DNA of 64,000 bases from Streptomyces sp. C10-9-1. GTDB taxonomy: Bacteria; Actinomycetota; Actinomycetes; Streptomycetales; Streptomycetaceae. The translations under genes were made by a program, and so were the position numbers. The stretch spans positions 248,001-312,000 of the forward strand of contig NZ_JANHKP010000006.1 of NCBI RefSeq assembly GCF_024497955.1, given 5' to 3'. Below the pieces are notes generated by a model. The model worked only from the letters and a program-made list of their open reading frames with translations, was not told where the DNA came from and searched no databases. The first letter of the stretch is position 1. Each line of letters starts with the position of its first letter. Positions 9,716 to 18,644 of this stretch are shown here, piece by piece.

Positions 9716-10978
9716 TCAGCCGGCCAGGTCGGCGAGCGGCACACCCGGGTCGCCCAGCGCCTGGGCGTCCACCCGGGCCCCGGACCGGATCATGCGCTGG
9801 ATCGGCTCGGTGACATCCCACACGTTCACGTTCATCCCGGCGAGGACGCGGCCCCCGTCGAGCCAGAAGGCGATGAACTCCCGCTTGCCGACGTCCCCGC
9901 GGAGGACCACCTGGTCGTAGGAGCCGGGGGGCGCCCAGCCCGAGTACTCCAGGCCCACGTCGTACTGGTCGGAGAAGAAGTAGGGGACCCGGTCGTAGGA
10001 GACCTCCCGGCCGAGCATGGCCCGGGCCGCGGCGGGCCCGCCGTTCAGGGCGTTGGCCCAGTGCTCGACGCGGAAGCGCTCCCCGACCAGGGGGTGCCGC
10101 TGCGCGGCGACGTCGCCGGCCGCGTAGATGTCGGGGTCCGAGGTGCGCAGGGCGGCGTCGACGGCGATCCCGCCGCCGTGCGCCCGGTCGGCGAGTTCCA
10201 GCCCGGCGCCCTCGGCGAGCGCCGTGCGGGGGGCGGCGCCGATGGCGGCCAGCACCTCGTGGGCGGGGTGCTCCTCGCCGTCGTCGGTGCGGGCCGCGAG
10301 GACCATCCCGTCCTGGCCGGTGATCTCGGTGAGGCGGGCGCCGAAGTGGAAGCGGACGCCGTGCTCGCTGTGGAGGTCGGCGAAGACCTGGCCGAGCTCC
10401 GGGCCGACGACCCGCTGCAGCGGGGTGGCCTCCGGCTCGACGACGGTGACCTCGGCACCGTATCCGCGGGCGGCGGCCGCCACCTCCAGGCCGATCCAGC
10501 CGGCCCCCGCGATGACGAGGTGGCCGTTGTCCCGGCCGAGGGCCCCCAGCACCCGGCGCAGGCGGTCGGCGTGGGAGAGGCGCCGCAGATGGTGGACGCC
10601 CGCCAGGTCGGTGCCGGGGATGTCGAGGCGGCGGGGCTCGGCCCCCGTGGCGATCAGCAGCTTGTCGTAGTGGAGGACGGACCCGTCGCCGAGGCGGACC
10701 GCCTTCGCCGCCCGGTCGATGGAGACCGCCGTCTGGCCGAGGTGCAGCTCGACGTCCGCTCGGGCGTACCACGCGGGCTCGTGGACGAAGACGCCGTCGC
10801 GCTCCTCCTTGCCGGTCAGGAGCCCCTTCGACAGCGGGGGACGCTCGTAGGGGCGGTCGCGCTCGTCGCCGACGAGGATCACTCGCCCGGTGAACCCCTC
10901 GGCGCGAAGCGTCTCGGCGGCCTTGGCCCCGGCCAGTCCACCGCCGACGATGACGAAGGTCCTATCTGCGTCGACCAC
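9716..10978 (-). CDS. FAD-dependent NAD(P)H oxidoreductase, ferredoxin-reductase type
   Basis: 420-residue pyridine nucleotide-disulfide reductase fold. FAD-binding GGGLAG lies at residues 11-16, ATGAEPR marks the FAD domain, the NAD-binding motif is GAGWIGLE, and TSDPDIYAAGDVA is the second FAD motif. The C-terminal domain (about 325-420) matches the reductase C-terminal type found in ferredoxin/rubredoxin reductases of oxygenase systems. The start is GTG. It may pass electrons to a ferredoxin partner, perhaps for the nitrate/nitrite enzymes encoded downstream, but no ferredoxin gene is adjacent, so the partner is unknown. Confidence 0.85.
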   Translation of the reverse strand: MVDADRTFVIVGGGLAGAKAAETLRAEGFTGRVILVGDERDRPYERPPLSKGLLTGKEERDGVFVHEPAWYARADVELHLGQTAVSIDRAAKAVRLGDGSVLHYDKLLIATGAEPRRLDIPGTDLAGVHHLRRLSHADRLRRVLGALGRDNGHLVIAGAGWIGLEVAAAARGYGAEVTVVEPEATPLQRVVGPELGQVFADLHSEHGVRFHFGARLTEITGQDGMVLAARTDDGEEHPAHEVLAAIGAAPRTALAEGAGLELADRAHGGGIAVDAALRTSDPDIYAAGDVAAQRHPLVGERFRVEHWANALNGGPAAARAMLGREVSYDRVPYFFSDQYDVGLEYSGWAPPGSYDQVVLRGDVGKREFIAFWLDGGRVLAGMNVNVWDVTEPIQRMIRSGARVDAQALGDPGVPLADLAG

Positions 10979-11157
10979 GTGATGCCTCCTCTGATTCCCA
11001 GCGCTGCTCGGCCATCAGCGAGCGTCCCGCACTGAGCGTGATGGCGGAAGAGGGGATGCCCTCTCCTGGGGATGCCCTCTCTTCGGTGCCCTGCCCGACG
11101 ACACACGAACGATCACCGTAGTCGCTGAGTGCCGTGCCGGCCGTCAGCGGCGGGTCG

Positions 11158-12576
11158 TCAGCCGCGGGAGGGCAGTCCGGCGTGGAGCGTACGGGCCGAG
11201 GCGTCGGTGAGGGACGCGATCTGGTCGACCACCACCCGCTTGCGGGCACGGTCGTCGGGCGCCGCGTCGAACAGGGCGCGGAACTGCGGCTCCAGGCCCT
11301 CGGGCGCGCCGGCGGCGAGGGCCCCGGCGAGTTCGGTGAGGACCACCCGCTGGTCGGCGCGGAGTTCCTCCTGCTCGGCGCGCTGCATCACATAGCGGTC
11401 GGCCACGGCCTTGAGCACGGCGCACTCGGCGCGGGTGGCCCGGGGGACGACCAGCTCGGCGCCGTAGCGGGTCAGCCGGCCGCCGCCGTACGCCTCCCGC
11501 GTGGCCCGCTCGGCCGCGAGGGCGAAGCGGCCGATGAGCTGGCTGGTGGCGTCCTTCAGCATGGCCTGGGCGGGTGCGGAGCCGTCGTAGTGGTGCGGCC
11601 ACCACGGCTGGCCGGTGAGCCGGTCCAGCGCCTCGTCCAGCTCGGCCGGGTCGGTGCCGCGGGGGACGTAGCGGCCGACGGCGACCGACCACACGGACTC
11701 CCGCTCGGCCGGTGACCGCAGGCGGTCGGGGTCGATGTGCCCGGCGTGGAGGCCGTCCTCGAAGTCGTGCACCGAGTACGCCACGTCGTCCGACCAGTCC
11801 ATCACCTGCGCCTCGAAGCAGGTGCGGTGCTCCGGTGCCCCGCGCCGCAGCCAGGCGAAGACCGGCAGGTCGTCCTCGTAGACGCCGAACTTGGCCGAGG
11901 ACGGGTCGGCGGGGTTGCCACCGCGCGGCCAGGGGTACTTGGTCGCGGCGTCCAGGGCGGCGCGGGTGAGGTTCAGGCCCACGCTGACGGCCTCGCCGGT
12001 GCCCGGGGCGGGGGCGAAGCGCTTGGGCTCGATCCGGGTGAGCAGGCGCAGGGACTGCGCGTTGCCCTCGAAGCCGCCGCAGTCCGCGGCGAACTCGTCG
12101 AGCGCCTGCTCCCCGTTGTGCCCGAAGGGCGGGTGCCCGAGGTCGTGGGCGAGGCAGGCCGCCTCCACCAGGTCGGGGTCGCAGCCGAGGGCGGCGCCCA
12201 GTTCGCGGCCGATCTGGGCGCACTCCAGCGAGTGGGTCAGCCGGGTGCGGGGGCTGGCGTCCCAGGTGTGCCCGCGGGTGCCGGGGGTGACGACCTGCGT
12301 CTTCCCGGCGAGGCGGCGCAGCGCCGAGGAGTGCAGCACGCGGGCCCGGTCGCGCTGGAAGGCGGTGCGGCCGGGGCGCTTGTCCGGTTCGGGGGCGAAG
12401 CGCTCGGCGGAGGCGTCGTCGTAGGGCCCGGCCCCCGGGTGGGCGCCGGAGCCGAGAGCCGGTGCCTCGGGGTCGTGGGGCCACACCGCCCCCGGCGCAT
12501 GGGGCGGGTAGAGCTCGCGGCCGCGGTCGTGGGGCCAGGTGGTGCCTTCGGTGCCGGTGGTGCCAGTGCCGTCCAT
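11158..12576 (-). CDS. dgt: Deoxyguanosinetriphosphate triphosphohydrolase-like protein (HD domain)
   Basis: 472-residue HD-domain dNTPase, hydrolysing dNTPs to nucleoside and triphosphate. Metal-binding residues are visible in [23 protein letters not shown] and [14 protein letters not shown]. The entry motif [25 protein letters not shown] is characteristic of the family. I chose the ATG at 12576 (MDGTGTT); a start ten codons upstream is possible. The first 50 residues are low-complexity and probably disordered. Confidence 0.88.
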   Translation of the reverse strand: MDGTGTTGTEGTTWPHDRGRELYPPHAPGAVWPHDPEAPALGSGAHPGAGPYDDASAERFAPEPDKRPGRTAFQRDRARVLHSSALRRLAGKTQVVTPGTRGHTWDASPRTRLTHSLECAQIGRELGAALGCDPDLVEAACLAHDLGHPPFGHNGEQALDEFAADCGGFEGNAQSLRLLTRIEPKRFAPAPGTGEAVSVGLNLTRAALDAATKYPWPRGGNPADPSSAKFGVYEDDLPVFAWLRRGAPEHRTCFEAQVMDWSDDVAYSVHDFEDGLHAGHIDPDRLRSPAERESVWSVAVGRYVPRGTDPAELDEALDRLTGQPWWPHHYDGSAPAQAMLKDATSQLIGRFALAAERATREAYGGGRLTRYGAELVVPRATRAECAVLKAVADRYVMQRAEQEELRADQRVVLTELAGALAAGAPEGLEPQFRALFDAAPDDRARKRVVVDQIASLTDASARTLHAGLPSRG

Positions 12577-12625
12577 GCGTCCGACGGTAGCCGCCCGCAG
12601 CGGCACGGGGCACCGCGGCAGCCGC

Positions 12626-13384
12626 TCAGGCCGCGACGAGTTCCGTCCCCCGGACGCTCCCGGCGTGGTCCGGGCGGGCGAGGGCCTCGTCGTAGCGGCG
12701 CAGCAGCAGGCGGGCGAGGGCGGGGTGGGCGCCGAGCGGCTCGGCCGCGATCCAGGGCGCGTCGGCGGCGCAGCGGGTGGCGAAGAGGCCGGGGGCGGTG
12801 AAGTGCGACGCGAGGGCGATCCGGTGGCGCCCGCGGGCGGCGAGCGCGCGCACGGCGGCGGGCACGCCGGGGGCGGGGGTGGAGGCGTAGGCGGCGACGA
12901 CGGGCACCCCCAGCCGCTCGGCGAGCAGCCCGGCCGTGCGGCGGGCGTCGGCCGCGGAGTCGGGGTCGCGCGAACCCGCGGAGGCCAGGACCACGGCGGC
13001 CCCGCGGCTGCCGGTCTCCCGGTCCGACCAGCCCGCCTCGGCCAGCCGTGCGCACAGCGCCTCCACCAGGAGCGGGTGCGGCCCGAGGGGGGCGGCGATC
13101 CGCAGGGGGGCGGTCGCCGCGGCGGCGGCGCGCGGCAGGTCGTGCTTGACGTGGTGGCCGCGCCCGAGGAGCAGGGGCACCAGCACCCCGGGGGCGCCGT
13201 CCAGCCCGGTGAGGGCTTCGGGCAGGAGCGGGGCGTTCAGCTCGATGTGGCCGAGGCGGACGTCCAGTCCGGGCCGGAGTTCGCGGACCAGGTCGAGGAG
13301 CCCGCGCACGGTGCCGAGCGCGCGGGGGTCGCGGCTGCCGTGGGCTACGGCGACAAGGGCGGGCCGGCGGGGTGCTGGGGGCAT
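12626..13384 (-). CDS. Sirohydrochlorin chelatase (CbiX/SirB family)
   Basis: 252-residue protein with the chelatase entry [13 protein letters not shown], the metal-site segment GRGHHVKHD, and a second repeat of the fold ([14 protein letters not shown]). Such enzymes insert Fe2+ (or Co2+) into sirohydrochlorin; siroheme is the cofactor of NirB. Its place between the dNTPase and the nitrate reductase, with nirBD a few kilobases away, suggests the ferrochelatase role in siroheme supply. The uroporphyrinogen methyltransferase is not in the window. Confidence 0.85.
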   Translation of the reverse strand: MPPAPRRPALVAVAHGSRDPRALGTVRGLLDLVRELRPGLDVRLGHIELNAPLLPEALTGLDGAPGVLVPLLLGRGHHVKHDLPRAAAAATAPLRIAAPLGPHPLLVEALCARLAEAGWSDRETGSRGAAVVLASAGSRDPDSAADARRTAGLLAERLGVPVVAAYASTPAPGVPAAVRALAARGRHRIALASHFTAPGLFATRCAADAPWIAAEPLGAHPALARLLLRRYDEALARPDHAGSVRGTELVAA

Positions 13385-13623
13385 GGGCGGCGGCTTCCGT
13401 TCGGTCGGACGCGGCTCAGCTGGGCTCCGAGCTGGGCCGTGATGCGGGTGAGGAGGTACGCGGTGGTGGTGAACTCGGCCGCGGGGGAACCGGCGGCACC
13501 GGGCGGGTCACCGGGACCGGGGTCCGTTCCGGGGGCGGCCGGCGCGCCGCGTTGCGCGGGGTGCGGGCCGGGTGTCCCGGCGGGAGGGGGCGGGGACTCA
13601 GGAAGGTGTTCCTGCACCGTCAT
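13345..13623 (-). CDS. Small Pro-rich hypothetical protein, doubtful
   Basis: A 92-codon frame starting at an ATG and overlapping the first 40 bases of the chelatase gene. The N-terminal half is Pro/Gly/Ala-rich; the middle (EFTTTAYLLTRITAQLGAQ) could form a helix. There is no convincing ribosome binding site and no family I recognise. It could be an upstream gene coupled to the chelatase or simply leader sequence. Confidence 0.25.
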   Translation of the reverse strand: MTVQEHLPESPPPPAGTPGPHPAQRGAPAAPGTDPGPGDPPGAAGSPAAEFTTTAYLLTRITAQLGAQLSRVRPNGSRRPCPQHPAGPPLSP

Positions 13624-13804
13624 GGACCGATGGTGCCGCCCGCAGGTTGCCGGGGTGTTGCGCAGGGGTGACGGGCGTTTGCGCCCTGCTCACGCAGGGT
13701 GCCGCGACGGTGTGCGGCGGGGTGGGGCGCGGGTGCCGGGGCGGGCGGGAGGCGCCGGATGAACCGTTTCGGCTCCCGGGGCGTCCCCCTGTGCGGGAGG
13801 GATC

Positions 13805-14599
13805 ATGACGACGCAGAGCGGCCCGGACCCCGCGGGGCCCCCGGGACACGGCGGGCGGACCCGCGGGCGCCGGCGGGCGGTGCAGGCGGTGATGCTCGGC
13901 TGCGCCCTCGCCCTGGCCCCCGCCACCTGGGTGCACGCGAGGGCGGACGCGCGGGTGCACACCGCGGCCGAGGCGCCCGCCCGGCCGGTGGCCGTCGTCT
14001 TCGGCGCCGGTCTGCGCGACGGGCACCCTTCGCCGTACCTGGCGCACCGCCTGGACACCGCGGCCGGGCTGTACCGGACGGGGCGGGTGGAGGTCCTCCT
14101 CGTCACCGGGGACAACAGCCGCAGCGACTACGACGAGCCCGGGGCGATGCGCTCCTACCTCACCCGGCAGGGCGTGCCGGACGAACGGATCGTCAGCGAC
14201 TACGCCGGTTTCGACACCTGGGACTCGTGCGTCCGCGCGAAGGAGGTCTTCGGCGTGGACCGGGCGGTGCTGGTCACCCAGGGCTTCCACGTCCGCCGGG
14301 CCGTCGCCCTGTGCCGCTCCGCGGGGGTGGACGCCCACGGTGTGGGCGTCCCCGAGCCGCGCGACGCGACCTGGTACTACGGAAGCGTCCGGGAACTGCT
14401 CGCGGCGGGCAAGGCCTCGCTGGACGCGGCGCTGCGTCCCGAGCCGGTCTTCCCCGGCCCCCGCGAGGCCGGGGTCCGCGAGGCGCTCCGGGCCGCGGGC
14501 GCGGCCCGCCCGGGGCCCGGCCGGCCGGACCGCGCCCCGGCGCCCGCGGCCTCACCGTCCGGCGGGCCGGAGGCGGAGGCCGGTGTACCCCGGACGTAA
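13805..14599 (+). CDS. SanA/YdcF-type membrane protein (DUF218)
   Basis: 264-residue protein with one N-terminal membrane helix (about residues 28-46, VMLGCALALAPATW) and a DUF218 domain: VVFGAGLRDGHPSPYLAHRLDTAAGLY, then LLVTGDNSRSDYDEPGAM and VTQGFHVRRAVALC. These follow the SanA/ElyC pattern, a family linked to envelope integrity and vancomycin resistance at high temperature in enterobacteria. The C-terminal 50 residues are Pro/Ala-rich. It precedes the nitrate reductase on the same strand but is probably unrelated. Confidence 0.8.
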   Translation: MTTQSGPDPAGPPGHGGRTRGRRRAVQAVMLGCALALAPATWVHARADARVHTAAEAPARPVAVVFGAGLRDGHPSPYLAHRLDTAAGLYRTGRVEVLLVTGDNSRSDYDEPGAMRSYLTRQGVPDERIVSDYAGFDTWDSCVRAKEVFGVDRAVLVTQGFHVRRAVALCRSAGVDAHGVGVPEPRDATWYYGSVRELLAAGKASLDAALRPEPVFPGPREAGVREALRAAGAARPGPGRPDRAPAPAASPSGGPEAEAGVPRT

Positions 14600-14617
14600 T
14601 GCGCGGCGCCCGCCCGC

Positions 14618-14633
14618 GTAACACGGGCGTTGC
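14618..14633 (+). promoter_or_regulatory. Possible GlnR half-sites before the nitrate reductase gene
   Basis: GTAAC (14618-14622), six bases, then GTTGC (14629-14633), ending 11 bases before the nitrate reductase ATG. The segment GTAACAC-N5-GCACGCTG also occurs at the same distance before the nirB operon (20323 onward), where it belongs to a fuller GlnR-like site. On its own this is weak. Confidence 0.4.
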
Positions 14634-14644
14634 ACGCTGGGCCC

Positions 14645-16828
14645 ATGCGCGACGACACCACCCCCACCCACTGCCCCTACTGCGCCCTGCAGTGCGGGAT
14701 GAACCTCCGCCGCGTCCCGGCGGGCGCCGCGGGGACCGAGCGGGGCGCGGTGCCCGTCGAGGTGGTCGAGCGCACCGACTTCCCCGTCAACCGGGGGGCG
14801 CTGTGCGGCAAGGGCCGCACGGCGCCCGCGCTGCTCTCCTCCCGGGTGCGCCTGACCGGGCCGCTGGTCCGATCCCACGCCACCGGCCGGCTCGAACCGG
14901 CCACCTGGGAGGAGGCCCTGCGGGCCACCGCCGAGGGCCTGGCCCGCAGCCGCACGGACCACGGCCCCGACGCGGTGGGCGTGTTCGGCGGCGGCGGCCT
15001 GACCAACGAGAAGGCGTACACGCTGGGCAAGTTCGCCCGTGTGGTGCTCGGCACCTCGCAGATCGACTACAACGGGCGCTTCTGCATGTCCTCCGCCGCC
15101 GCCGCCCACAACCGGGCCTTCGGGCTGGACCGGGGGCTCCCCTTCCCCCTGGAGGACATCCCGCGGACCGGGTGCGTCGTCCTGGTCGGCTCCAACCTGG
15201 CGGAGACCATGCCGCCCGCCCTGCGCTACCTGACCGAGCTGCGGGAGAACGGCGGCAGGCTGATCGTCGTCGACCCCCGCCGCACCAGGACCGCCGAGCA
15301 GGCGGACCTGCACCTGGCCCCGCGCCCGGGGACCGACCTCGCCCTCGCCCTCGGCATGCTGCACCTGGTCGTCGCCGAGGGGCGCACGGACGAGGAGTTC
15401 ATCGCCTCGCGCACCGGCGGCTGGCCCGAGGCGCGGGCCGCGGCGATGGCTCACTGGCCCGAGTGGGTGGAGCGGATCACCGGCGTGGGGGTGCCGCGGC
15501 TGCGCGAGGCCGTCGCGATGTTCTGCGACGCGCCGACCGGCATGGTGCTCACCGCCCGCGGTCCCGAGCAGCAGTCCAAGGGCACCGACACGGTCGGGGC
15601 CTGGATCAACCTGTGCCTGGCGACCGGCCGCGCCGGGCGCCCGCTGTCCGGGTACGGCTGCCTGACGGGGCAGGGCAACGGGCAGGGGGGCCGGGAGCAC
15701 GGGCAGAAGGCGGACCAGCTGCCCGGCTACCGCAGCCTGGAGGACCCCGCGGCCCGCGCCCACGTCGCCCGGGTGTGGGGCGTGGCACCCGACTCGCTCC
15801 CCGGCCCGGGGCGCAGCGCCTACGAGCTGCTCGACGCGCTCGGCGGCCCGGTGCGGTCGCTGCTGCTGATGGGCTCCAACCCGGTGGTCTCCGCACCGCG
15901 TGCCGCCCATGTGGAGGAGCGGCTGCGGTCGCTGGACTTCCTCGCGGTGGCCGACGTGGTGCTGTCGGAGACGGCCGCGCTGGCGGACGTCGTGCTGCCG
16001 GTGACCCAGTGGGCCGAGGAGACGGGCACCACGACCAGCCTGGAGGGGCGGGTGCTGCTCCGCCGCCGCGCCCTCACCCCGCCGCCGGGGGTGCGCAGCG
16101 ATCTGGAGGTGCTGCACGGCCTGGCGGAGCTGCTGGGCCACGGGAAGGGCTTCCCCACCGATCCGGAGGAGGTCTTCGAGGAACTGCGCAGGGCCTCGGC
16201 GGGCGGGCCCGCCGACTACTCGGGCATCACCTACCGCCGGATCACGGAGGAGGGCGGCGTGTTCTGGCCCTGCCCCGAACCCGTCGGCGACGCGGCGCGG
16301 GAGGAGGCCGGAGGGGGCGTCCACCCGGGCACGCCCCGGCTGTTCCTGGACGGGTTCGCCACCCCGGACGGGCGTGCCCGGTTCGTGCCGGTCACCCACC
16401 GGCCCGCCGCCGAGGAGCCCGACGCGGAGTACCCGGTGCTGCTGACGACGGGCCGGGTCGTGGCCCAGTACCAGTCGGGGGCGCAGACGCGCCGGGTGGC
16501 GGAGCTGAACAAGGCGGCGCCCGGGCCGTTCGTGGAGATGCACCCGCGTCTCGCCGAGGCGCTGCGGGTGGCCGAGGGCGAGACCGTGGCGGTGGTGTCG
16601 CGGCGCGGGCGGGCCGAGGGACCCGCCCGGGTGACCGCGGGCATCAGGGCGGACACCGTGTTCATGCCCTTCCACTGGCCGGGCTCCGGGCGGGCCAACA
16701 CCGTGACCAACCCGGCACTGGACCCCACCTCGCGGATGCCCGAGTTCAAGGTCTGCGCGGTACGGGTCGAGGCCGTGCGGGAGGGGCTCCGGGAGGGGGG
16801 CCCGGACGGGGGCTCCCCGCCGGGGTGA
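14645..16828 (+). CDS. Assimilatory nitrate reductase catalytic subunit (molybdopterin, 4Fe-4S)
   Basis: 727-residue bis-MGD molybdoenzyme reducing nitrate to nitrite in the cytoplasm. The N-terminal cluster ligands are C10-x2-C13-x3-C17 and C54 (ALCGKG). The molybdenum ligand is probably C147 in RFCMSSAAAA. GPEQQSKGTDTVGAWINL and GQGNGQGGREHGQKADQ are typical of NarB/NasA-type enzymes. The C-terminal dinucleotide-binding domain starts near LLTTGRVVAQYQSGAQTRR. There is no Tat signal, consistent with a cytoplasmic assimilatory enzyme. It probably works with NirBD (21588-24565) and takes electrons from a flavoprotein such as that at 20351-21586. Confidence 0.92.
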   Translation: MRDDTTPTHCPYCALQCGMNLRRVPAGAAGTERGAVPVEVVERTDFPVNRGALCGKGRTAPALLSSRVRLTGPLVRSHATGRLEPATWEEALRATAEGLARSRTDHGPDAVGVFGGGGLTNEKAYTLGKFARVVLGTSQIDYNGRFCMSSAAAAHNRAFGLDRGLPFPLEDIPRTGCVVLVGSNLAETMPPALRYLTELRENGGRLIVVDPRRTRTAEQADLHLAPRPGTDLALALGMLHLVVAEGRTDEEFIASRTGGWPEARAAAMAHWPEWVERITGVGVPRLREAVAMFCDAPTGMVLTARGPEQQSKGTDTVGAWINLCLATGRAGRPLSGYGCLTGQGNGQGGREHGQKADQLPGYRSLEDPAARAHVARVWGVAPDSLPGPGRSAYELLDALGGPVRSLLLMGSNPVVSAPRAAHVEERLRSLDFLAVADVVLSETAALADVVLPVTQWAEETGTTTSLEGRVLLRRRALTPPPGVRSDLEVLHGLAELLGHGKGFPTDPEEVFEELRRASAGGPADYSGITYRRITEEGGVFWPCPEPVGDAAREEAGGGVHPGTPRLFLDGFATPDGRARFVPVTHRPAAEEPDAEYPVLLTTGRVVAQYQSGAQTRRVAELNKAAPGPFVEMHPRLAEALRVAEGETVAVVSRRGRAEGPARVTAGIRADTVFMPFHWPGSGRANTVTNPALDPTSRMPEFKVCAVRVEAVREGLREGGPDGGSPPG

Positions 16829-16841
16829 CGTCCCGCCCGGC

Positions 16842-17279
16842 TCAGGCCGGCGGGCGCGTCCGGCACCTCCAGTCGCCGCCCGGGACCGTCCGCCCGTGCG
16901 CCGCGAGTGCGCGGGCGACCCGCGCGGCGGCCAGGTACACCCAGGCCGGCCGGGTGCCGCCGTCCGGCCGGCGCACCTCCCGGACCACCCGCTCGTACAG
17001 GTTGCGCGGGTGTCCGGGGGCCAGGTACTCCTCCAACCGGTCGAGCTCCGCCAGCAGGCGGTCGTGCTCCCCCGGGGCGGCGGTGACCGCCTCGCCCGCG
17101 ACCCGGCCCGCCCCCGTCGGGTCGTCGACCGCGTAGGGGTAGCCCGGCCCCTCGTAGAGCACCGCTCCGGGCAGCACCGCGGCCTCCTCGGCCGAGGTGC
17201 GGCCCGCCAGGAGGAGGCCGTGGTTGCGTTCGCCCGGACGGAGGGTGCCGTAGACGAAGAACGGGAGCCCTCCGGTCAC
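16842..17279 (-). CDS. Gamma-glutamylcyclotransferase-fold protein
   Basis: 145-residue protein beginning LPFFVYGTLRPGERNH, the substrate-binding YGTLRxG motif of the GGCT/AIG2 fold. It continues with a barrel-like core (GAVLYEGPGYPYAVDD) and the acidic catalytic candidate in LDRLEEYL. The GTG start at 17279 overlaps the stop of cutA by four bases, so the two are co-translated. Substrates of bacterial members vary (gamma-glutamyl peptides or amines); the specific reaction is unknown. Confidence 0.82.
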   Translation of the reverse strand: MTGGLPFFVYGTLRPGERNHGLLLAGRTSAEEAAVLPGAVLYEGPGYPYAVDDPTGAGRVAGEAVTAAPGEHDRLLAELDRLEEYLAPGHPRNLYERVVREVRRPDGGTRPAWVYLAAARVARALAAHGRTVPGGDWRCRTRPPA

Positions 17280-17623
17280 GGCGCCGGGGCCGTCGTCTGC
17301 GACCGCGTCCAGTCGGTGTACGCGGCGGAGGCGCGGACGACGGGCGTCGCGATGATCTCCGGGGTGTCGTAGTCGTGGGCCTCGGTCAGGTGTGCCTCCA
17401 GGGCGTCGTAGCGGTCGGCGGTCGTCTTGAAGAGCACCTGCCACTCGGTCGCGGTCTCCGGCACTCCCTGCCAGCGGTAGACGGAGGTCACCGGCGCGGA
17501 GATCTGCGCGCACGCCGCGAGCCGCGCGTCGACGGCGCCCCGGGCCAGGGACTGCGCCTTGTCGGCGCTGTCGGTGGTGGTCGTCACGGTCAGCAGGGGC
17601 GGGGCCGCCAGCGGCTGGTCCAT
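17276..17623 (-). CDS. cutA: Divalent-cation tolerance protein CutA
   Basis: 115-residue CutA1 protein, a small ferredoxin-like trimer. Recognisable segments are LTVTTTTDSADKAQSLARG, RLAACAQI and VYRWQGVPETATEWQVLFKT, with HDYDTPEIIATPV near the end. The family is linked to copper tolerance in E. coli but its molecular role is unclear. The start is the ATG at 17623; an upstream in-frame extension to 17785 is Pro/Arg-rich and lacks family similarity. It is followed by the overlapping cyclotransferase-like gene. Confidence 0.92.
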   Translation of the reverse strand: MDQPLAAPPLLTVTTTTDSADKAQSLARGAVDARLAACAQISAPVTSVYRWQGVPETATEWQVLFKTTADRYDALEAHLTEAHDYDTPEIIATPVVRASAAYTDWTRSQTTAPAP

Positions 17624-17991
17624 CGCGGTGTCCTCTCCGGGGGGTTGCGGGGTCGGTGTTTCCGGTGGATTCCGCGGGCCACCGTACGCACCGATGCCCC
17701 GGGATGCGGTCGGCACCCCGCGGACCGGACCCCGCCGCGCGGCCGGGCCGCCGCACGGACGGGCGGGGACAGCCGGGCGCGTCACCGCCCGTCACCCGTT
17801 CGCCACGGTGCGCACACTCCGTCGACACGCCGTACGAAGATGCCTCCGACCTGCGGTGATGCACTCTGTCCAGTGCGACACGCAGCCGCGGACGAGAAGA
17901 ACTGACGCCGAATCAGCAGGCAGGCGGCCCGCCGGGACTCTTCCCTCGAAGGAGACGCAGTCCGCACCACCCGCGCTCACCGGAGGGTCCC
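17624..17991. other. Divergent promoter region between cutA and a secreted-protein gene
   Basis: A 368-base gap with diverging genes. The half near 17992 is less GC-rich and holds a short inverted repeat (GCACT at 17861-17865, AGTGC at 17872-17876). GGAGG precedes the ATG at 17992. No coding frame here is convincing. Confidence 0.4.
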
Positions 17992-18498
17992 ATGCGCACC
18001 ACCGCCCGCCTCCTGACCGGCTCCGCGCTGGTCGTCGCCTCGATAGGACTGGGCGCCCAGGCGTCCTACGCCGGGGACACGGGTTCCCTGGAGATCCACC
18101 CGCGCACCGTCGCCCCGGGCGACTCGGTCACGGTCAGCACCCGGGCGTGCGGCAAGGACGGCCGGGGCGTGGGCGACGCCGGCTCGCTGGGCGCCGGGGA
18201 GTTCAAGCTGCGCCCCGGGACCCACAAGGATTTCGCGGTGGGCGAGTTCACGGTCCCCGGGCACACGCGCTCCGGGACGTACGGCATCAGCGTGCTCTGC
18301 AAGAACGGCGAGGAGGCCACCGGGGACGTGACGGTCCGCGGCCACCACACGCCGAGCGGGCACGTGAAGACGGGCGTCGGCGGCAGCGTCGGCCCGGACA
18401 CCACCCAGATCGCGGCGGGCGCGGCGGTTCTCTCCGCGGCCGCCGTCGGCGGAGTCCTGCTCCTGCGTCGCCGGGCGAGCGGCACGCAGGGCGGGTGA
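17992..18498 (+). CDS. Secreted protein with C-terminal membrane anchor
   Basis: 168-residue exported protein. The signal peptide is MRTTARLLTGSALVVASIGLG with probable cleavage after ASYA (about residue 27). The mature domain (about 28-120, LEIHPRTVAPGDSVTVSTRAC and SGTYGISVLC) looks like an Ig-like beta sandwich with two Cys that may pair. After a His/Gly linker comes a hydrophobic helix (about 138-158) and an RRRASG tail. That layout resembles a sorting signal, but no LPxTG-type motif is present. A sortase gene lies 147 bases downstream on the same strand, so this is a likely partner or simply a membrane-anchored envelope protein. Confidence 0.75.
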   Translation: MRTTARLLTGSALVVASIGLGAQASYAGDTGSLEIHPRTVAPGDSVTVSTRACGKDGRGVGDAGSLGAGEFKLRPGTHKDFAVGEFTVPGHTRSGTYGISVLCKNGEEATGDVTVRGHHTPSGHVKTGVGGSVGPDTTQIAAGAAVLSAAAVGGVLLLRRRASGTQGG

Positions 18499-18644
18499 CG
18501 GGGCGGCTCGTCCGCCCGTCTCCGCCGGATCCCCCGCCCCCGCCCGGTCCCGAACCGGCGGGGGCGGGGCGCCGCCGGCCCCGGACGCGCCGGGGCCGGA
18601 GTCCCCCGGTCCGGATCCCCCCCGGCCCGACCCCGAGGAGCGCG

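Noticed and set aside
9716..10978. The flavoprotein as a NirB-type nitrite reductase fragment
   Set aside because: It has a complete ferredoxin-reductase-type C-terminal domain and lacks the iron-sulfur and siroheme regions, so it is a full-length reductase of another type.
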